A stretch of DNA of 64,000 nt from JACVRW01 sp038323835 (GCA_038323835.1 JBBQHI010000016.1:1-64000); one strand, 5' to 3'. Counted from the stretch's first letter, positions 37,814 through 49,106 are shown. Translations and numbers: made by a program. The notes: a model not told the origin generated them from the sequence alone.

Positions 37814-38068
37814 TTGAGCGTTACGGCCGAAGTCGAGCAGTTCATAGTCAGCGAGCTCTCGCAGGGACGCGGGATCAGCTCGGTGGACGCGGACGACAAC
37901 CTGCTCGCCAAGGGGATCATCGATTCGCACGGGGTCATGGAGCTCGTGGCGTTCCTGGAGCAGCAGTACGGGATCACCGTCGGGGACGAGGACCTGACGC
38001 CCGAGAACTTCGAGAGCGTGACCCGCATCCAGGAATTCGTGACGCGCAAGCAAAACGGGCAGTCGTAG
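37814..38068 (+). CDS. Acyl carrier protein
   Basis: 84 residues, acidic, with the phosphopantetheine Ser in GIIDSHGVMELVAFLEQQ (DSL variant DSH) and helix III region LTPENFESVTRIQEFV. TTG start at 37814 follows an AGGAG site. It is not the fatty-acid-synthesis AcpP; placement between a GNAT gene and an AMP ligase suggests it carries an activated acyl group for transfer. Confidence 0.88.
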   Translation: MSVTAEVEQFIVSELSQGRGISSVDADDNLLAKGIIDSHGVMELVAFLEQQYGITVGDEDLTPENFESVTRIQEFVTRKQNGQS

Positions 38069-38099
38069 GCGCCTTGCCACGGCGAACGAGGTACCGCTC

Positions 38100-39590
38100 A
38101 TGCTGATGGAACTGCTCCGCGAGAACGCGTCCACGCGCCCGGACGACGTGGCGCTCGTGTACCGCGACGAGCGCGTGACCCACGCCGAGCTGGCGGACCG
38201 GGCCAGCCGGCTGGCCGCGGGCCTCACGGCCGAGGGCATCGGCCCCGGCGACGCCGTGGGCCTGCTGCTGCCCAACGACCCGTCCTTCGTGGCCAGCTAC
38301 TTTGCGATCTCGTCACTCGGCGCGGTGGTGGCCCCGTTCAACCCCGCCTTCAAGCAGGACGAGCTCGACTTCCACTTCCGCACCTGCGAGCTCCGTGCCG
38401 TGATCAGCGACGACCGCAGCGCCGGCGTGTGCGAACGGATCGTGTCGGGCTGGGAGCGCCCGGCCCAGGTGATCACCACCAGCGCGGCGCACGGCCAGGC
38501 GCTGACGCTCGACATGCTCATGGACCACGAGCCGGCCGATCTCCCGCCTCGAGGGCCGGACGAGCCCCTCGTGTACATGTTCTCCTCCGGCTCCACGGGC
38601 CGGCCCAAGCGCGTGGCCCGCACCCACGCCCAGTGCCGGGGCGAGTCCGAGTACTACCCGGGCATCGGCTACGGGGCGGACGACAAGATCTTCTGCGCCA
38701 TCCCGCTGTTCCACACCTACGGCATGGGCTGCTGCATGTTCGCCGCGGCCCGCACCGGCGCCACCATGGTGATCCTCGAGGACCCGAACCCGTTCCTGCT
38801 GCGCCGCCAGCGAGCCCTCGAGCTGCTGGAGCAGGAGCGGATCACGATCTTCCCGGGCGTTCCCTTCAACTTCCGGCTGATGGCCGAGGCGCCCGCGACG
38901 GCGGAGCTGTCCGCGGTGCGGCTCTGCTTCTCCGCCGGCACGGCGCTCCCGCGCCCGTTCTTCGACGCCTTCCTGGACAAGTTCGGCGTTCCCGTCCGCC
39001 AGCTCTACGGCTGCACCGAGGCCGGGACCCTGACCGCAAACCTCGACGAGGACCCGGTGGCATCGTTCGAGTCGGTGGGCCGCCCCGTGGACAGCGTGGA
39101 GGTGCGGATCGAGGACGACGAGGGGGACGAGGCCCCGCTGGGCTCGGAGGGCGAGGTGGCCGTGAAGGCGCCCGGCCTCACCAGCGGCTACACCGATATG
39201 TCAGACCTGAACGAGCAGGTCTTCCGCGACGGGTACTTCATCACCGGAGACCTCGGGCGCCTGGACGAGGAGGGCCGCCTCACCATCACGGGGCGCAAGA
39301 AGCTGCTCATCGAGGTCGGCGGCTACAAGGTCGATCCGATCGAGGTGGAGGACGTTGTGGTGGCGCACCCCAAGGTGGGCGAGGCCGTGGTGGTGGGAGT
39401 CCAGGGCAAGGTGGCCGGCGAGGAGCTGGTCAAGGCCGTGGTGGTTCCCACCGAGGAGGTGGGCGAGCGCGAGCTCATCACCTTCTGCCAGGAGCGCCTG
39501 GCCAACTACAAGGTTCCCCAGGTGGTGGAGTTCCGGGAGGAGATCCCGAAGAGCCCGCTGGGCAAGATTCTCCGCAAGTACTTGATTTGA
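38100..39590 (+). CDS. AMP-forming acyl-CoA/acyl-ACP ligase
   Basis: 496 residues of the ANL superfamily. P-loop-like SSGSTGRPKR (A3), YGCTEAGTL (A5), YFITGDLGRLDEEG (A7), hinge GRKKLLIEVGGYKVDP (A8) and catalytic Lys in PKSPLGKILRKYL (A10) are intact. It should adenylate a carboxylic acid and load it on CoA or, given the adjacent ACP gene 31 bases upstream, on that ACP. ATG 38100 or 38106 as start. Followed by a hairpin repeat and a good terminator. Confidence 0.9.
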   Translation: MLMELLRENASTRPDDVALVYRDERVTHAELADRASRLAAGLTAEGIGPGDAVGLLLPNDPSFVASYFAISSLGAVVAPFNPAFKQDELDFHFRTCELRAVISDDRSAGVCERIVSGWERPAQVITTSAAHGQALTLDMLMDHEPADLPPRGPDEPLVYMFSSGSTGRPKRVARTHAQCRGESEYYPGIGYGADDKIFCAIPLFHTYGMGCCMFAAARTGATMVILEDPNPFLLRRQRALELLEQERITIFPGVPFNFRLMAEAPATAELSAVRLCFSAGTALPRPFFDAFLDKFGVPVRQLYGCTEAGTLTANLDEDPVASFESVGRPVDSVEVRIEDDEGDEAPLGSEGEVAVKAPGLTSGYTDMSDLNEQVFRDGYFITGDLGRLDEEGRLTITGRKKLLIEVGGYKVDPIEVEDVVVAHPKVGEAVVVGVQGKVAGEELVKAVVVPTEEVGERELITFCQERLANYKVPQVVEFREEIPKSPLGKILRKYLI

Positions 39591-39593
39591 GGA

Positions 39594-39639
39594 CATGGTC
39601 CGGTGCTCGCCCGATCACCGATCGGGCTGCGCTCCTCCC
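39594..39639 (+). repeat. Dispersed hairpin repeat, copy 5
   Basis: The cleanest copy: CATGGTCCGGTGCTCG leading into stem GCCCGATC (39609-39616), ACC, GATCGGGC (39620-39627). It begins three bases after the ligase stop. Confidence 0.88.
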
Positions 39640-39644
39640 GGGTC

Positions 39645-39670
39645 GCCGGTGCTGCGCACCGGCTGTTTTT
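39645..39670 (+). terminator. Intrinsic terminator after the acyl-ligase gene
   Basis: GCCGGTG-CTGCG-CACCGGC stem followed by TGTTTTT, a classical rho-independent terminator, rare in this window. It lies directly after repeat copy 5 and isolates the acyl cassette from pabAB. Confidence 0.75.
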
Positions 39671-39762
39671 GCCGGGTTGGGGAAACCGGGCTACTCTGAA
39701 GTTCTCCGGACCTGCCGCCACTCGTCCGGGATACCTATCGTCGATGCAGGGAGATCGATGCA

Positions 39763-41904
<2,142 letters not shown>

Positions 41905-41931
41905 CCCGAGCCTGCGGACCCGCAGGGTTCC

Positions 41932-43863
41932 TCAGCGGTCCTTCGCGAGCCAACCTCCGGTCTGACCCCGCCTCGCCGCCGGTGAGGGGGCGACCGGCGA
42001 GGCCGTGTGGCCGACCACTGCGAAGACACGAAGGGGTGAGGTCCCGCTGCGCACCGACGCCGGAATGGACGGGTCGGCGACGGAGAACCCGGAGAGGAGG
42101 GCTGGGGCACCGTGGTCCTTCGCCACGTCGAACCGGGGCACCCTCCGGTAGGTGGCGGCCACCAGGCGCCTTCCGGCAAAGAGAAGCAGCGAGTCGACCG
42201 GCCGCTCCGACTCGTCGAGGGCCCAACCGCTGACCGACACGTTTTTGCCGGAGCTCGCGACCTCATCGATGACGCCGGCGGTCCGCGCATTCGCGACGAC
42301 GATCCCCTTGCCGAGTGACCAGTTGATCACCTCCTGGTTGCCCCGGCGCTCGAGGCTGCCGGCCACATGTCCCTGGTAGCGGCCCACCAGCAGTGGAACC
42401 AAGCCCGCATAGACGCGTTTCTGGCGGAGCACCACCTGCTGGTCGGGGCCCGCTAGGGGTGGCATGCCCCGGTAGAGCCCTGCGTCGAGCCGTACGAAGA
42501 ACACCCGTCCCCCGCGAGCTGCCCGCTCCCATGCCGGCGCGTCATCCTGGTTCGCCGTCAGGACGCGAGGCACGTGGTTTAGGTAGACGTTGAGCGGACC
42601 CAGGTTCACGCTTTGCGGACCCCCGAGGAGCTCACTACGGGATTGGTCCACCACCTGGTCCCCGGGGCCGGTGGCATCGTCCAAAAATTGTGCGGCCTCC
42701 CGGAAGGCCGGACGCTGGTTATCGCGGTCGAAGGTCTTCACGGCGCCTATCGCAAAGCCGGCGAGCAAGAGCGTGGCGGTGACCGCCGCGAGCCGAGGGC
42801 CGCCCGAGCTCAGGAACGCCCCGACGGCAATGGCGAGGGCCGGAATAGAGGCGCTCATGTTCCTGGGGGTGTAGAGGTCGTCTCCCACTGCCGCGTACAG
42901 CAGCAATCCCACCGGGGTGGCCAGCGCCAAGATCACGATCAGCACCGTTCGCCGGTCGGCGGCCACCCACCGTTTCGGAGGCCGGGTCCGAAGCCGCACC
43001 AGCCCGGCAACGATCGTCGCAGCCACAGCGAACACGATGAAGGCGAGGCCGATCCGCCCGGGCATGGTCTCTAGCCCGAGAAAGGGATGCCCTGGCAACA
43101 GCCGCGCCACGGACTCGAAGACGCCGCCCGCGGTCACGTGGTGCGGATCCAGGTCGCCTCCCACCCTGTTCAGGCCGATGGCGCCGATCGTTTCGATGGC
43201 ATTGGTCTTCCCCCGCTGCTCAAGGAACCCGGGCATCCAGGGGAGATAGCCGATGACGATCGCCACGTGGACGATCAGGAGAACGCGAAGCTGGTCACGG
43301 TACGTCCAGAACGCCCAGAGGCCCTGGGCGGCCAGCACGAAGACCGCGGTGTAATGGGTGTAGAGGGCGGCGCAAACGGCGACGCCGTAGACGATCCACC
43401 AGCCTCGGCGCCCGTCCTCCAGCGCGTGCAGGAGGGCGAGGGTGGACAGCGCAACCAGAAAGACCATCGGGCCGTAGGCGCGGGCCTCGGTGGAGTAGAA
43501 GATCGCGAAGGGGCTCAGCGCCATGATCCCGGCGGCGATGAGACCCGCGGTGTTCCCGGCGATGCGCCTGGCCAGCAGGTAGGTGACCGGCACCGTGGCC
43601 GTACCCAGGATCAGGGACGGGACCCGGATCCAGACTTTCGGATCTCCCAGCTGGGCCGTCAGCCAGGCGAGCACCGAGAACAGCGGCGGGGTGATCTCGT
43701 TGTTGTGGGCGACGTCCGACACCACGCCGGTGAGGCTGTTCGTGGTTACGACGCCGTAGGTCCAGTACTCATCCTGAAAGAGGCTCTGGTCCAGGTTGGC
43801 AACCCGCAGGCCGAACGCCACCGCGGTAAAAGCGCATACGGCGGCCACGTTCCCTCTGCCCAT
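41932..43863 (-). CDS. GT-C family (GT39/PMT-like) glycosyltransferase
   Basis: 643 residues. Ten or more membrane helices in the first 400 residues, with the catalytic Asp-Glu of the first periplasmic loop in LDQSLFQDEYWTYG and a second acidic YSTEARAYGP motif. The remaining 240 residues form a soluble extracytoplasmic domain. Such enzymes use polyprenyl-phosphate sugars to glycosylate proteins or lipids on the outer face of the membrane. Transcribed toward pabAB; no other glycan genes adjoin it. Confidence 0.88.
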   Translation of the reverse strand: MGRGNVAAVCAFTAVAFGLRVANLDQSLFQDEYWTYGVVTTNSLTGVVSDVAHNNEITPPLFSVLAWLTAQLGDPKVWIRVPSLILGTATVPVTYLLARRIAGNTAGLIAAGIMALSPFAIFYSTEARAYGPMVFLVALSTLALLHALEDGRRGWWIVYGVAVCAALYTHYTAVFVLAAQGLWAFWTYRDQLRVLLIVHVAIVIGYLPWMPGFLEQRGKTNAIETIGAIGLNRVGGDLDPHHVTAGGVFESVARLLPGHPFLGLETMPGRIGLAFIVFAVAATIVAGLVRLRTRPPKRWVAADRRTVLIVILALATPVGLLLYAAVGDDLYTPRNMSASIPALAIAVGAFLSSGGPRLAAVTATLLLAGFAIGAVKTFDRDNQRPAFREAAQFLDDATGPGDQVVDQSRSELLGGPQSVNLGPLNVYLNHVPRVLTANQDDAPAWERAARGGRVFFVRLDAGLYRGMPPLAGPDQQVVLRQKRVYAGLVPLLVGRYQGHVAGSLERRGNQEVINWSLGKGIVVANARTAGVIDEVASSGKNVSVSGWALDESERPVDSLLLFAGRRLVAATYRRVPRFDVAKDHGAPALLSGFSVADPSIPASVRSGTSPLRVFAVVGHTASPVAPSPAARRGQTGGWLAKDR

Positions 43864-43916
43864 GCAGGGCAGGCTAAACGTTCCTGAACCCCAGAATGGT
43901 CTAACCGGATCTACTT

Positions 43917-44558
43917 TTAGGGGTCCACCAATCGGCGTTCGGCCGCCCAGCGCGACAGCTCGTGGCGGCTCGAGAGCTGGAGCTTGCGGAGCTCCGAGGA
44001 CACGTGGGCCTCCACGGTCTTGGGCGAGATGTCGAGCCGCAGCCCGATCTCCTTGTACATGTAGCCGCGGGCGATGTGCTGAAGCACCTCGTGCTCGCGC
44101 GGTGTGAGCGCGTCGAGCTCGCTCTCCGCGTGGGGCGCGGGTCCGGCGAAGGCGTCGAGCACGAAGCCCGCCAGCCGGGGGGAGAACACCGCGTCGCCGG
44201 CATGCACGCGGCGCACCGCGTCGGCCAGGTCGGGGCCGGAGATGCTCTTGGTCACGTATCCGCGCGCCCCCGCGCGCACCACGGCGATCACGTCGACCGG
44301 GTCGTCGGACACCGACAGGGCGAGGAAGACGGGGACCGGGGTGGCCTGGGCGGCGCGGCGGATCACCTCCACGCCGCCGCCGTCCGGCATGTGCACGTCG
44401 AGCAGGACCACGTCAGGGCGGAGGCGGGCGATGGCCTCCGCGGCCGTCGTCACGCCGTCCGCCTCACCCGCGATCTCGAGCAGCGGCTCGAGCTCCGCCC
44501 GGACTCCGGAGCGGAAGAGCTGGTGGTCGTCCACGATCAGGACGCTCGGGCCGGTCAC
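43917..44558 (-). CDS. NarL/LuxR-family response regulator
   Basis: 213 residues. Receiver domain with phospho-acceptor Asp in VVLLDVHMPDGG, acidic pocket LIVDDHQ and Lys in YVTKS; C-terminal LuxR-type helix-turn-helix (LTPREHEVLQHIARGYMYKEIG). Partner of the sensor kinase, whose gene overlaps its start by four bases (ATGA). Probably responds to envelope stress, given the PspC/LiaF-like neighbours. Confidence 0.93.
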   Translation of the reverse strand: MTGPSVLIVDDHQLFRSGVRAELEPLLEIAGEADGVTTAAEAIARLRPDVVLLDVHMPDGGGVEVIRRAAQATPVPVFLALSVSDDPVDVIAVVRAGARGYVTKSISGPDLADAVRRVHAGDAVFSPRLAGFVLDAFAGPAPHAESELDALTPREHEVLQHIARGYMYKEIGLRLDISPKTVEAHVSSELRKLQLSSRHELSRWAAERRLVDP

Positions 44559-45811
44559 GAGGCCCCGTCGCGATCCATGACGAGCTCCACCTCGGTGCCC
44601 GAGCCGGCTCCGCTCGTGATCCGGGCGCGGCCTCCGTGGCGGTCCATGCGGCCCACTATGGACTCCCGCACCCCTCGGCGGTCCGCGGGCACGGCCGCCG
44701 GGTCGAAGCCGGGCCCGCGGTCACGCACGAACACGTGGATCCGCTCGCCCGTGGACTCCGCGTACACGTCCACCGTGGACCCGCCGCCGAACTTGGCCGC
44801 GTTGGTCATGGCCTCGCGTGCGGCGGCCACCACCGCCTCGGCACGCGGGTCGAGCGGTGTGTCCCCGACCGACACCACCTCCACGGGCACGCCGTGGCGC
44901 TCCTCCACCTCGGCCGCCGCTCCCTCCAGCGCCGCGGCCAGCCGGGCGGACTGGCCGGGGGCGGGGCGGCCGGCCAGCCAGGCGCGCAGCTCTCGCTCCT
45001 GGCTGCGGGCCAGGGCGGCCACCTCCTGGGGCTCGGCCGCCCGGCGTTGAACCAAGGCCAGCGTCTGGAGCACCGAGTCGTGGAGGTGCGCGGCCATCTC
45101 GGCCCGCTCCTGAGAGCGGATCCGCTCGGCGCGCTCCTCGGCCAGCGAGCGGGCGAGGCGCACGATCCAGGGCGCGAAGATCACGCCGAGCACCACGATC
45201 ACCGCAATCGCGGCCAGCAGCACGTCCCGGGCCGCGCCCAGGGCGCCAGTGGCGTGGAGGAAGGCGAACCCGGCCGCGATCACGAGGGCCGCGCCCACGC
45301 CGGTGCGGGAGACCGCGACGGCCGCCGTGCGGGCGGTCTCGCGCTGATCGCGCGCCACCGGCGGCGCCGTGGGCGGGCGGGGCCGCGTGCCGGGCGCCTT
45401 GGCCTCCCCGTGATCGCCGAGCGACTGGCGCCAGATCAGCACGCCGCCGGTGGCGATCAGCACCACCGGCCAGACGATCGCGTCGGAGAACCACAGGCCG
45501 AGGCCGCGGAAGGCGAGCAGGACGCTCAGGAGCAGCAGGCCCGTGCCCAGCGCAACCTCCACGGCGGCTCGGCCGCGTGGTGAGCGGACGCGCTCACGGG
45601 GCGCGGCGTCGCCCGCCGGCACCACGAGCCACGCCAGGGCGTAGATCGCGACGCCGGCCCCGCCGGCCGCGGTGGCCACCACGAAGGCGAGCCTCACCAG
45701 AGCGGGGTCGAGGCCGAAGCGGCCGGCAATCCCCGCGGCCACGCCCGCCAGCCAGCGGTGCTCGCGATCACGCCGCAGCCGGGGACGGGCGGCACCCGCC
45801 GCGGCGGTCAC
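44555..45811 (-). CDS. Sensor histidine kinase with N-terminal PspC domain
   Basis: 418 residues. Residues 10-70 are a PspC domain (REHRWLAGVAAGIAGRFGLDPALVRLAFV), followed by several membrane helices (to about 225), a HisKA_3 dimerisation domain with phospho-His in AAHLHDSVLQTLAL and a HATPase_c domain (AAREAMTNAAKFGGGS, VRDRGPGFD). PspC fusion suggests sensing of membrane stress, as in Lia-type systems. Overlaps both neighbouring genes. Confidence 0.92.
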   Translation of the reverse strand: MTAAAGAARPRLRRDREHRWLAGVAAGIAGRFGLDPALVRLAFVVATAAGGAGVAIYALAWLVVPAGDAAPRERVRSPRGRAAVEVALGTGLLLLSVLLAFRGLGLWFSDAIVWPVVLIATGGVLIWRQSLGDHGEAKAPGTRPRPPTAPPVARDQRETARTAAVAVSRTGVGAALVIAAGFAFLHATGALGAARDVLLAAIAVIVVLGVIFAPWIVRLARSLAEERAERIRSQERAEMAAHLHDSVLQTLALVQRRAAEPQEVAALARSQERELRAWLAGRPAPGQSARLAAALEGAAAEVEERHGVPVEVVSVGDTPLDPRAEAVVAAAREAMTNAAKFGGGSTVDVYAESTGERIHVFVRDRGPGFDPAAVPADRRGVRESIVGRMDRHGGRARITSGAGSGTEVELVMDRDGAS

Positions 45812-46017
45812 CGGTCCCGGCTCATTCCGCGGGCCAGGAGGATCGCCCCCGTGGCCGCGCAGGCCACGGGGGCGAAGAGGGCGAAGCCCATGTCGATCGA
45901 GCCCTCGGCGTCGAGCAGCAGGAGCACCCCGAGGGCGATCACCGCCAGGCCCGCGACCAGAGAGGCGAGGTCGGGCCTAGCCCGCACGCGCGTGACTCCG
46001 GCACGCCTTGTTTCCAT
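45808..46017 (-). CDS. Small two-helix membrane protein
   Basis: Up to 69 residues with two hydrophobic helices (about 18-36, 43-62). It overlaps the kinase gene by four bases and, from ATG 46017, overlaps the end of the LiaF-like gene by 41; a GTG at about 45987 would give a shorter overlap. Probably an accessory subunit of the stress module. Family not recognised. Confidence 0.6.
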   Translation of the reverse strand: METRRAGVTRVRARPDLASLVAGLAVIALGVLLLLDAEGSIDMGFALFAPVACAATGAILLARGMSRDR

Positions 46018-47164
46018 GCGGGGTGTTCTCGGTGCTCTCGTTCGAGTTGCGCCCGAAGTCCTTGAAGTCGAAGGGCGGGTCGTTGGTGTCGCGCACGCGG
46101 AGCGCGCCCACGCCCACGTCGGCGTTCAGCACCAGGCGCTTGGCGGCCGGAGGGGCCTCGCGACGGTCCACGACCTGTACGTCCACGCCCTCGTTGGCCT
46201 CACCGAGCACGCGGGCCTGGCCGACGCCCACATCGGCCTCAGTGGCCACGCAGACGTCCGCCGGCACCGTCAGGCGCACCTCGCCGATGCCGAGGTTCAC
46301 CTCCAGCGGCGTGTCACCCGGGGGCAGGTCCACCTTGCTCAGGTTCACGTCCATCTGGCCGACGCCCAGCTCGTACTTGTCGCGCAGGTCGGCCCGGGTG
46401 TCGGGTGTGTAGTTGCGATCGCCGAACCCGCCGTCGAAAGCCACGCCCGCCGCGCCCACCGCGCCGGCGGACAGGCCCACGAGCACCGCGGGGAGGATGA
46501 GCCAGCGCACGGGCCGCACGAAGGCGCCGGCCACCAGCGCCACACCCGCCACGATCAGCAGGATGGCGACCACGGTGCCGCCCCCGAACGCGGCGGCGAA
46601 TGCGGCTCCCACGGCGAGGATGCCGCACAGGACGAGGACCCCGACGCCGAGTGCCGCACGCCGGGCGATGTCCCGGGCCTCTCCGCTCGGTCCTTCGCCG
46701 GAGACGAGCCACCATACGAGAACGCCTGCGATAACCAGGGTCGCGACAGGAACGAGGACTGCTGCAGCGATGAGGCCGCCGCCGAGAAGAAAGGGCCACC
46801 CGATCAGCAGGAGCACGATCACGCCCACCACCAGCCCGATGGATCGCCCGCCCGCCGCCGTGGGCGTCCCGGCGCCCTCGGATTCGGCCGGAATCAGGAT
46901 CAGCGCTGCGAGGTAGAGCAGCGCCCCGGCGCCGCCCAGCAGCGCCAGCGCCACCGCGCCGACGCGGAAGAGGATCGGATCCACGTTGAAGTAGCGCCCC
47001 AGGCCGGCACAGACGCCTCCGAGCACCCGGCCCTCCCGGGCGCGGACGAGCTTCCGCGGCGCGGGCGGGCCGTACCCGCCCTGTGCGCCCATCGGCTGCG
47101 TGGGGTCCTCCGGGCCCGTGTGCTCGCGCCCCTCGTCCTGTCCGTCGTCTGCGTCCATTTCCAT
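45977..47164 (-). CDS. PspC domain protein with LiaF-like C-terminal domain
   Basis: 395 residues from ATG 47164 (47158 also possible). Acidic N-terminus, PspC domain (REGRVLGGVCAGLGRYFNVDPILFRV), about seven membrane helices, then a beta-strand repeat domain (GVGQMDVNLSKVDLPPG, LGIGEVRLTVPAD, ADVGVGQARVLG, ADVGVGALRV) like LiaF/DUF2154. In Bacillus LiaF holds the kinase inactive until cell-wall stress; the same gene arrangement here suggests equivalent control of the downstream kinase and regulator. Confidence 0.88.
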   Translation of the reverse strand: MEMDADDGQDEGREHTGPEDPTQPMGAQGGYGPPAPRKLVRAREGRVLGGVCAGLGRYFNVDPILFRVGAVALALLGGAGALLYLAALILIPAESEGAGTPTAAGGRSIGLVVGVIVLLLIGWPFLLGGGLIAAAVLVPVATLVIAGVLVWWLVSGEGPSGEARDIARRAALGVGVLVLCGILAVGAAFAAAFGGGTVVAILLIVAGVALVAGAFVRPVRWLILPAVLVGLSAGAVGAAGVAFDGGFGDRNYTPDTRADLRDKYELGVGQMDVNLSKVDLPPGDTPLEVNLGIGEVRLTVPADVCVATEADVGVGQARVLGEANEGVDVQVVDRREAPPAAKRLVLNADVGVGALRVRDTNDPPFDFKDFGRNSNESTENTPHGNKACRSHARAG

Positions 47165-47262
47165 CTCCGGTGCCGAGGTTTGTATCTCGCCACCGAGCTT
47201 GCCGCCCCGCGGGCCGCATGCCAATTGGGAATGGCCCCTAGGGGATCGGCCTAGCCGGGGTG

Positions 47263-48108
47263 CTAGACGTCGCTGAAGCTGCGCTGGATGTGGGTCGCGT
47301 CCACGCCCAGCGCCAGGGCCAGCGCAAGGCCGATGTACACCCCGGCCACGATCAGCCGGGTGCGCCGCGGGACGCGGTGGAACTCGCGCGACTCGGGCGA
47401 CTTGCGGGCCTTCCACCGGCGCCACGTCTCCATGCCGCCGAGCAGCAGGATCAGCAGCATCACCGGGTTGGGGAAGGCAACCGTGGCGGCCACCAGCAGG
47501 CCGTAGCCCAGGAACCACATCCAGGGGGAGAGCGCGGCCATGGCCCGGCCGCCGTCGAGCGGCAGCACGGGGAGCAGGTTGAACAGGTTCAGCAGGAAGC
47601 CCACGTAGGCGAGCGCGAGGAAGAGGTCGCTTCCGCCGGCCGCGTGGATGGCCAGCGGCACGAGCGACGCGAGCGAGCCGAGCACCGGACCGGCCAGGCC
47701 GACCCGCGCCTCGGCGGCGGCGTCCTTCGGCATCTCCTTCATGGCCACCACGGCGCCGAGGAACGGGATGAACATGGGCGCCCCGGCGTCGATGCCCTCG
47801 CGCCGGAGCTGAATCACGTGGCCCATCTCGTGCACCAGCAGGAGCAGTACGAAGCCGACGGCGAACCTCCAGCCCCAGATCAGGGCGTAGGCACCGATCG
47901 ACACCAGCATCGTCCCCGACGTGGTGAGGATCTTGATCTTCGGAAGCAGCAGCAGCAGCACCTTGAGCTTCGCGCCGAGCTTGAGCAGCACCAGGCTGGC
48001 GGCCACGGTGGTGCCCCAGGCGCGGCGCCAGACCGACTTCGGCTCGGGCGCGGGCGGCGCCGGCGCCTGCGGCGCGGGCATCGGCTGCCTGTAGAGGGAT
48101 GACTCCAT
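47263..48108 (-). CDS. M50-family site-2-type membrane metalloprotease
   Basis: 281 residues with a Pro/Ala-rich N-terminus and about six helices. Zinc site HEMGH in LLLLVHEMGHVIQLRREG and the third ligand in LLPVLPLDGGRAM. No PDZ domain. Family members cleave membrane-bound regulators or anti-sigma factors; a substrate cannot be named. It lies between the envelope-stress module and OsmC, same strand, but separated by about 100 bases. Confidence 0.88.
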   Translation of the reverse strand: MESSLYRQPMPAPQAPAPPAPEPKSVWRRAWGTTVAASLVLLKLGAKLKVLLLLLPKIKILTTSGTMLVSIGAYALIWGWRFAVGFVLLLLVHEMGHVIQLRREGIDAGAPMFIPFLGAVVAMKEMPKDAAAEARVGLAGPVLGSLASLVPLAIHAAGGSDLFLALAYVGFLLNLFNLLPVLPLDGGRAMAALSPWMWFLGYGLLVAATVAFPNPVMLLILLLGGMETWRRWKARKSPESREFHRVPRRTRLIVAGVYIGLALALALGVDATHIQRSFSDV

Positions 48109-48153
48109 GCCACTGATTGTGGCAACGCGCGACCGGGAAAGGACGGCGTCGGC

Positions 48154-48672
48154 TCAGGCGCCGGAAACGCCTGCGGCGATGCTCGTGCTCAGGACCGCCG
48201 GGGAGGCCAGCGACTGGTACACCACGCAGTAGCGCTCGGTGAGCTCGCGCAGCCGTTCCAGCTCCTCGCTCCCGGCGTCGGTGTCGAGCTCGAAGGCGAG
48301 CCGGATCGCGGCGAAGCCCACCGGGGCGTCGCGATCCACGGCCATGGTGCCGCGGAAGTCGAGGTCCCCCTCGACACGCACGGTGCCGCCGCGGATGTCG
48401 ATCTCGAGCGAGGTGGCCACCGAGCGAAGCGTCACGCCGGCGCAGGCGGCCAGCGCCTCCAGCAGCATGTCCCCCGAGCAGAGGAGGCTCCCGTCGCCCC
48501 CTGAGGCGGGATGGAGCCCGGCCTCGGCCAGCGCCCGACCGGTGTTCACGGAGCATGAGATGCCCTCGCCCAGGCTCCCCTCGGCGCTGAGGGTCACGAT
48601 CGCGCTCGTGGGCTCCTCGCGGTAGCGCTCCTTGAGCGGGGCCTGCAGCGCGCGCAGCTCGGTGCGGTCCAT
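48154..48672 (-). CDS. OsmC-family peroxide/thiol protein
   Basis: 172 residues from ATG 48672. OsmC/Ohr fold with the resolving Cys in ALAACAGVTLRSVA and another Cys in LLCSGDMLLEAL; late ERYCVVYQSLA gives a third conserved segment. OsmC/Ohr proteins reduce organic hydroperoxides with lipoamide or thiol partners. The ssrA gene starts 68 bases upstream on the other strand. Confidence 0.85.
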   Translation of the reverse strand: MDRTELRALQAPLKERYREEPTSAIVTLSAEGSLGEGISCSVNTGRALAEAGLHPASGGDGSLLCSGDMLLEALAACAGVTLRSVATSLEIDIRGGTVRVEGDLDFRGTMAVDRDAPVGFAAIRLAFELDTDAGSEELERLRELTERYCVVYQSLASPAVLSTSIAAGVSGA

Positions 48673-48740
48673 GGGCCCCAGCTTAGAACGGCGCTCGCTG
48701 GCGGCCACACCGCACCTCGACTACCCTTGAAGAGCTTCCA

Positions 48741-49106
48741 GGGGACGACAGGCTTCGACGTGGACGTTCTGTGGGGGCAGTTGCGAGTCGAGGTCCCCGG
48801 TAGGCCTCGTTAAACCACCGGGAAAACCATAAGTGCGGATCGTAATCACGAATTCGCGCTCGCGGCCTAACTAAACCTAGGCTGATGAGCTGTCGGCCTC
48901 CGCTCGGCTCCGTGGCGGAGGACCCGGCATAAGAAACGGGCTCACCTGTCGCGCTTGCCCTTGTCGGGGCGGGGACACTCAAGAGGGCTGGCCTCCCACA
49001 ACCCCGCCGGCACGGCGAGTGGGAGGTGAGATCAGAGAGCCGGATACGCTCGTAGAAGCTGCCTCTTACGCGCCCGCGGACGTGGGTTCAATTCCCACCG
49101 TCTCCA
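48741..49106 (+). ncRNA. ssrA: Transfer-messenger RNA
   Basis: 366 nt. The 5' end GGGGACGACAGGCTTCGACG pairs with the 3' end GTCTCC to close the tRNA-like domain, with T-arm GGGTTCAATTCCC and discriminator A at 49106; CCA is not encoded. The tag frame begins at GCG 48835 and reads ADRNHEFALAA then TAA (48868-48870), so the degradation tag is A-ADRNHEFALAA. Pseudoknot-forming GC-rich arms surround it. Its 3' end overlaps the convergent MarR-GNAT gene by 19 bases. smpB and rnr are 13 kb upstream. Confidence 0.97.

Noticed and set aside
43087..47254. Long open antisense reading frames opposite the glycosyltransferase and stress-module genes
   Set aside because: They arise from GC-biased third positions, have Arg/Gly/Ala-biased composition and no family features, and lie wholly inside strongly supported genes.
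49060..49106. A tRNA gene (T-arm-like GGGTTCAATTCCC)
   Set aside because: It is the T-arm of the tmRNA; no separate anticodon arm is present. No other tRNA or rRNA was seen.
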